Assembly: GCF_000331305.1 (NCBI RefSeq) | Contig: NZ_KB217483.1 | Location: 477,534-541,533, forward strand | DNA: 64,000 bases | Source: Calothrix sp. PCC 7103 | GTDB taxonomy: Bacteria > Cyanobacteriota > Cyanobacteriia > Cyanobacteriales > Nostocaceae | Reading direction: 5' to 3' | Shown: piece after piece, positions 59,890-64,000 of the stretch | How the letters are laid out: each line of letters opens with the position of its first letter | How positions within the stretch are numbered: position 1 is the first letter of the stretch | Notes under the pieces: generated by a model | Told to the model about the DNA's origin: nothing | The model's input: the letters and a program-made list of their open reading frames with translations, nothing else | Database searches by the model: none | Made by a program: the position numbers and the translations under genes

Positions 59890-62821
59890 ATGAAATCTAA
59901 ATTATCTGACTCTGCATTGGTAAACACAACCATACCTTGGCACACCCTAGAAGTCGAAGAAGCTTTGAAAATGCAAGAAAGCAACTTTGATACAGGGTTG
60001 ACTTTTGAGCAAGCGTCGGAACGATTACAGCAATATGGAACTAACGAATTACAAGAGTTTGGCAGTCGCAAACCTTTATCTATATTGATAGAACAGTTTA
60101 CGAACATCATGCTAGTGATGCTCATAGCAGTAGCAGTAGTTTCAGCAATTTTAGATTTGCGCTCTGGCGATTTTCCTTTCATATGCAATCGCGATATCCT
60201 TTATTGTAATTCTCAATGGTTTACTTGGCTTTTTACAAGAAAGCCGCGCAGAAAAAGCCCTTGCTGCTCTCAAACGTCTTAGTTCTCCTAAAGTCCGAGT
60301 TGTACGCGACAGCAAAATATTTGAGGTGCCAGCAAAGGAACTGGCGCTTGGTGATATTATCTTTCTGGAAGCTGGAATGCAAGTAGCCGCAGATGGTCGT
60401 TTGCTATCAGCCCAAAATTTGCAATTGATGGAGTCTGCTTTAACAGGGGAAGCACAGGCAGTTCATAAAGACTCTACTCTTCATTTACCTGAAAATGCTT
60501 CCTTGGGAGACCGTATAAATATGGTGTATCAAGGCACTGAAGTTGTCCAAGGTCGAGCAAAAGTGCTTGTTACAGCTACAGGAATGCAAACTGAACTGGG
60601 TAAAATTGCTACTTTACTCCAGTCTGTTGAAGCGGAACCAACCCCTTTACAACAACGAATGGCACAGCTAGCAAATGTTTTGGTTGCAGGTTCGCTTGGG
60701 TTGGTGGCTGTTGTAATTATCGCTGGTATTTTACAGACAGGTAGTTTTAAATACTTTGAACAATTGTTAGAAGTTTCTTTGAGTATGGCTGTAGCGGTTG
60801 TACCGGAAGGTTTACCTGCTGTAATTACAGTGACTTTAGCAATTGGTACTCAACGGATGGTACGTCACCAAGCATTAATTCGCAAATTACCAGCAGTTGA
60901 GACATTAGGCTCAGTTACTACCATTTGCTCAGATAAAACAGGCACGCTTACTCAAAACAAGATGGTTGTACAGTCGATTAACGTACCTGGTTATATTGTT
61001 AGGGTAACTGGAGAAGGTTATTCTCCTACTGGAACATTTGAATTACATACTAGCTATGCTGTAGAACGCAATCCAGAATCCAATCTTAACCAAACCGTTA
61101 CACCGATAAAACCACAAAATTATCCAGAACTTGAACTACTGTTACTTGCCTGTGTACTTTGCAATGATGCTGTATTACAGAAAAAGCATTCAGAATGGGA
61201 AATTTTGGGAGACCCAACTGAGGGAGCATTATTATCTGTTGCTGGTAAAGCTGGTATACAACAAACAAAGCTGCTTTCGCAGTTCAACCGTGTAGCCGAG
61301 TTTCCTTTTTCTTCTGAGCGCAAACGGATGAGTGCTATTTGTCAGAGGCGCCTGAAAGAGGAGATAACACAAATATTTTCGCTGGATTCTTCACACCTGG
61401 CGCCTGACTCTCAACTACTGATGTTTACAAAAGGTTCGCCAGAGTTAGTTTTAGAACTTTGCACGTATTATAATGATGCTTCTGATACTTTTACATCTCA
61501 AATACTAGATGACGGGATAAGTGATAACTTCCCAACCGCACCCCACACGAAACGCTCTTTTGCTCTAAATGCAGAAAAACGCGCTTATATTCTTGAACAA
61601 AATAACCAAATGGCGCGTCAAGGACTGCGAGTGCTGGGATTTGCCTATAAACTTTTAGATGTTGTACCGAAAGACGACGAAAAAACAACCGAGCGAGAAT
61701 TAGTCTGGTTAGGATTAGTTGGAATGCTGGACGCAGCACGACCAGAAGCAAAAGAAGCTGTTGCTCAGTGTCAACAAGCAGGCATCCGCCCAATTATGAT
61801 TACTGGAGACCACCAATTAACAGCACAAGCTGTTGCTTACGATTTAGGTATCGCAAAACCAGGTGACTTAGTTCTTAGCGGTCAGGACTTGGAAACACTT
61901 TCAACAGATGAACTAGAGCAACAAGTTAACCAAGTTAGTGTTTACGCGCGCGTCTCTCCCGAACACAAACTACGAATTGTCCAAGCATTAAAAAATCAAG
62001 GCAAATTGGTAGCGATGACTGGAGATGGTGTAAATGATGCCCCTGCTTTACGCTGTGCAAATATTGGCATTGCAATGGGTGTTACTGGCACTGATGTCAG
62101 CAAGGAAGCTAGTGATATGATACTGCTGGATGACAATTTTGCTACAATTGTTCGCGCAGTTAAAGAAGGACGGGTTGTTTACGATAATATCCGCCGCTTT
62201 ATTAAATATATTTTAGGTAGCAACATCGGTGAAGTTTTGACAGTAGCAGCAGCTCCCCTTATTGGTTTAGGCGGTGTTCCCCTCTCACCGCTGCAAATAC
62301 TTTGGATGAATCTTGTTACCGATGGGCTACCAGCTTTAGCTTTGGCAATGGAACCTCCTGAACCTAATGTGATGCGTCGTCCTCCCTACAACTCCCATGA
62401 GAGTATATTCGCACGTGGGCTAGGGTTTTATATTATCCGCATTGGTATTATTTTTGCAATTATCACTATTGCTCTGATGGTGTGGGCTTATAACTATACT
62501 CAACAGTCAGGCGACCCCGAAAGATGGAAAACAATGGTGTTTACAACTTTGTGCCTAGCACAGATGGGTCATGCGCTGGCAATTCGTTCTAACACGCAAT
62601 TAACTTTACAGTTGAATCCGTTCTCAAATCCTTACGTACTTGCCGCAGTTTCATTGACAACTATTTTACAACTAATGTTAATCTACGTTGCACCCTTACG
62701 TAGTTTCTTTAACACTCACTTGTTAAGTTTGCCTGAACTAGCCATATCTGTAGGATTTAGCGCTTTGGTATTTGTCTGGATTGAACTAGAAAAGTTATTT
62801 ATCAAGTATTTTCTACGGTAG
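59890..62821 (+). pseudogene. Second PacL-like P2 ATPase, interrupted by a +1 frameshift
   Basis: Residues 1-98 (to DLRSGDFP) follow the 15628 paralogue, then one extra base near 60178-60183 (CCTTTCATATGCA against CCTAAAGATGCA) shifts the frame; the first ORF stops at 60282. The correct frame continues unbroken ([25 protein letters not shown]...) to 62821 with [35 protein letters not shown] and NLVTDGLPA intact. An internal start could only give a protein without TM1-2. The rest is ~85% identical to the paralogue, so the lesion is recent or a sequencing error. Confidence 0.85.
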
Positions 62822-62839
62822 CAAAAACAATCGATGATA

Positions 62840-62877
62840 TTTCATCCTGATTTCATTTTTACCTGCCATGATAATTT
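62840..62877 (+). promoter_or_regulatory. Direct-repeat promoter DR31 before small RNA
   Basis: TTTCAT at 62840-62845 and 62851-62856, TGCCATGA, -10 TAATTT at 62872-62877. Confidence 0.68.
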
Positions 62878-62883
62878 ATAGCT

Positions 62884-62996
62884 CTGTAGACTCTTTGTTA
62901 AAAAATTGGCTTTGATAACTCCTCTAGCACCAATGGGGCAAAAGAGTCTAATGAGTTTTCCTTAAACATTATTTTTTAAGGAAAATTTAACTTTTT
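62884..62996 (+). ncRNA. Predicted structured small RNA
   Basis: Long-range stem TAGACTCTTTG (62887-62897) with CAAAAGAGTCTA (62939-62950) encloses a ~40-nt loop containing ACTCCTCTAGCACC, an anti-Shine-Dalgarno-like C/U-rich stretch. Terminator stem TTTTCCTTAAA (62956-62966) with TTTAAGGAAAA (62975-62985) is followed by a T-rich tail. No ORF. Confidence 0.6.
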
Positions 62997-63034
62997 CGTA
63001 GTTCATTATACAATTTTTCTTTAAAATCTAAAGA

Positions 63035-63072
63035 TTTCATCCTGATTTCATCAAACCCTGTCAAGCTTATCT
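63035..63072 (+). promoter_or_regulatory. Direct-repeat promoter DR32 for the two-component operon
   Basis: TTTCAT at 63035-63040 and 63046-63051, TGTCAAGC, -10 TTATCT at 63067-63072, 26 nt before the regulator ATG. Implies autoregulation. Confidence 0.75.
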
Positions 63073-63097
63073 CTAGGGGATAACCCAGTTACTAACT

Positions 63098-63850
63098 ATG
63101 CTTATTTTACAAACTGAAAACGAAATTTTAACTACTCAATTTGATATGCGGGTATTGCTAGTCGAAGATGAGCCGGATTTAGGAGCAGCTATCAAGCGTA
63201 CTCTCAATCAACATATGTATTTAGTTGATTGGGTAATGGATGGTACAGAAGCGTGGGCATATCTAGAAAATAGCTCGGCGCAATATACTGTAGCTATTCT
63301 CGATTGGATGGTTCCAGGCTTTACTGGTTTAGAGTTGTGTAAAAAAATACGTTTGAAAGGAAATTCTCTACCTGTTTTAATGCTTACTGCTAGAGATAGG
63401 ATGGAAGATAAGATTGCTGGTTTAGATGCAGGCGCCGATGATTACCTAGTAAAACCGTTTGGAATGGGAGAACTATTGGCAAGGTTACGAGCTTTGCAGC
63501 GTCGTTCGCCGCAGTTCCAACCTCGACAACTCGCTGTTGGTAATCTTAGTCTAGATTATAGTCGCAGCGCAGTTGTTAATCAAAATGCATCAGGAGAAAA
63601 ACAGGTAATTTCTCTAACCAATAAAGAATTCCAACTTCTGGAATATTTTATGAAGCATCCCAACCAAATTGTTACTACTGAACAAATTCGCAATCAACTA
63701 TGGGAAGTAAATGCAGAAACAGGTAGTAATGTGGTGGCAGCACAAATACGTTTGTTGCGTCGCAAGCTAACTAACAGTGGTTGCACTAACCCAATTGAAA
63801 CTTTGCACGGTCTGGGATATCGACTTAATTCGACTGATGAATCAAAATAA
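63098..63850 (+). CDS. OmpR-family response regulator, RppA/NrsR-like
   Basis: 250 residues. Complete receiver (LLVEDEPDLGAAIKR, phospho-Asp in AILDWMVPGFTGLELC, MLTARDR, YLVKPFGMGELLARL) and intact winged helix (LTNKEFQLLEYFMKHPNQIVTTEQIRNQLW, NVVAAQIRLLRRKL, HGLGYRL). Similar in layout to RppA/NrsR of Synechocystis, which controls nickel and redox responses. It is the best candidate for binding the TTTCAT direct repeats, since it has its own copy and an intact recognition domain. A histidine kinase gene overlaps its end by 14 nt. Confidence 0.93.
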   Translation: MLILQTENEILTTQFDMRVLLVEDEPDLGAAIKRTLNQHMYLVDWVMDGTEAWAYLENSSAQYTVAILDWMVPGFTGLELCKKIRLKGNSLPVLMLTARDRMEDKIAGLDAGADDYLVKPFGMGELLARLRALQRRSPQFQPRQLAVGNLSLDYSRSAVVNQNASGEKQVISLTNKEFQLLEYFMKHPNQIVTTEQIRNQLWEVNAETGSNVVAAQIRLLRRKLTNSGCTNPIETLHGLGYRLNSTDESK

Positions 63851-64000
63851 ACTTTTTCGGCTTACTCGCGTTCGTTTAGCTCTGTACTATGCGCTTGTCA
63901 TGGGTTTAATATTAAGCCTATGTGCTTTCGGTTTTTACAGAGCAGTGTTTCATGCTCATGTGGTAGCTTTAGACAATGAAATCGAGTCGGTAGCCGGAAC
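63837..64000 (+). CDS. Sensor histidine kinase, N-terminal part (continues past window)
   Basis: ATG 63837 lies inside the regulator's last codons. The 54 visible residues (LFRLTRVRLALYYALVMGLILSLCAFGFYRAVF, then HAHVVALDNEIESVAG) form a first TM and the start of a periplasmic sensor loop with His residues, as in RppB/NrsS-type kinases. It forms a two-gene unit with the response regulator. Confidence 0.8.
   Translation, partial: MNQNKLFRLTRVRLALYYALVMGLILSLCAFGFYRAVFHAHVVALDNEIESVAG

Noticed and set aside
60282-60326. Programmed frameshifting in the second PacL-like gene
   Set aside because: No slippery heptamer with a following pseudoknot is visible, and the paralogue needs none; inactivation or a read error is simpler.
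1-64000. tRNA, rRNA or transposase genes
   Set aside because: No T-loop-like GGTTCGA arms in a cloverleaf context, no rRNA sequence and no DDE or HUH transposase motif was found by reading; short unusual tRNAs could still be missed.

Overview
The window is a metal- and oxidative-stress island from a cyanobacterium, most likely a filamentous, Nostoc/Calothrix/Rivularia-like one (inference). The evidence is several secreted DUF2808-type proteins, an S-layer-homology porin, a PxcA/CemA-like protein, a group 2 sigma factor, an RppA/NrsR-like response regulator, a heptanucleotide repeat, and about 70 copies of the palindrome GGCGCC in AT-rich DNA.

Layout. 1-8.3 kb: 3'-partial CzcA-type RND pump, CPBP protease homologue, a regulatory intergenic region, then Zn/Cd/Pb P1B-ATPase, CDF exporter and lipid-kinase-like gene. 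8.4-20 kb: group 2 sigma factor, three small secreted DUF2808-like proteins and a Cys-repeat protein, ZIP-like transporter, SulP transporter, PacL-like P2 ATPase, TolC. 20.3-22.9 kb: a redox block with fewer island signatures (VKOR-DsbA fusion, 1-Cys peroxiredoxin, ETHE1-like persulfide dioxygenase). 23.3-28.6 kb: complete CzcA, His-rich lipoprotein, CDF exporter. 28.9-34.4 kb: PxcA-like protein, orphan response regulator, SanA-like protein, broken methyltransferase, TetR, PAP2, internally deleted His-tailed MFS gene. 34.5-50.3 kb: second DUF2808 pair and the copper section (Cys-rich bundle protein, double DUF305 protein, porin, thioredoxin-like protein, two MerR regulators, beta-propeller protein, cupredoxin, CopA, CopZ, lipoproteins, flavodoxin). 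50.3-54.9 kb: HAE-type RND pump with its adaptor. 55-64 kb: third DUF2808 set, SbnA-like enzyme, EamA exporter, frameshifted second PacL, and a response regulator/histidine kinase pair.

Two promoter codes divide the genes. (1) About 30 sites, all on the + strand, carry TTTCAT-N5-TTTCAT (11-bp period). In most, a TA-rich -10 starts 16 nt after the second hexamer, often preceded by TGTCA. This is the geometry expected of an OmpR/PhoB-family activator, and two such regulators are encoded here, each behind its own copy. (2) Seven MerR-type promoters (TTGACT, CTCTCCAG-like dyad, 20-bp spacer) lie before the copper genes, one MerR gene, a thioredoxin-like gene, flavodoxin and DUF305.

The most novel feature is that several direct-repeat promoters precede no protein gene. 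They are followed within about 50-130 nt by hairpins, mostly with T-tracts, and two groups of these predicted transcripts share sequence. They look like a set of co-regulated small RNAs built into the island. Decayed copies of several genes show active duplication and loss.
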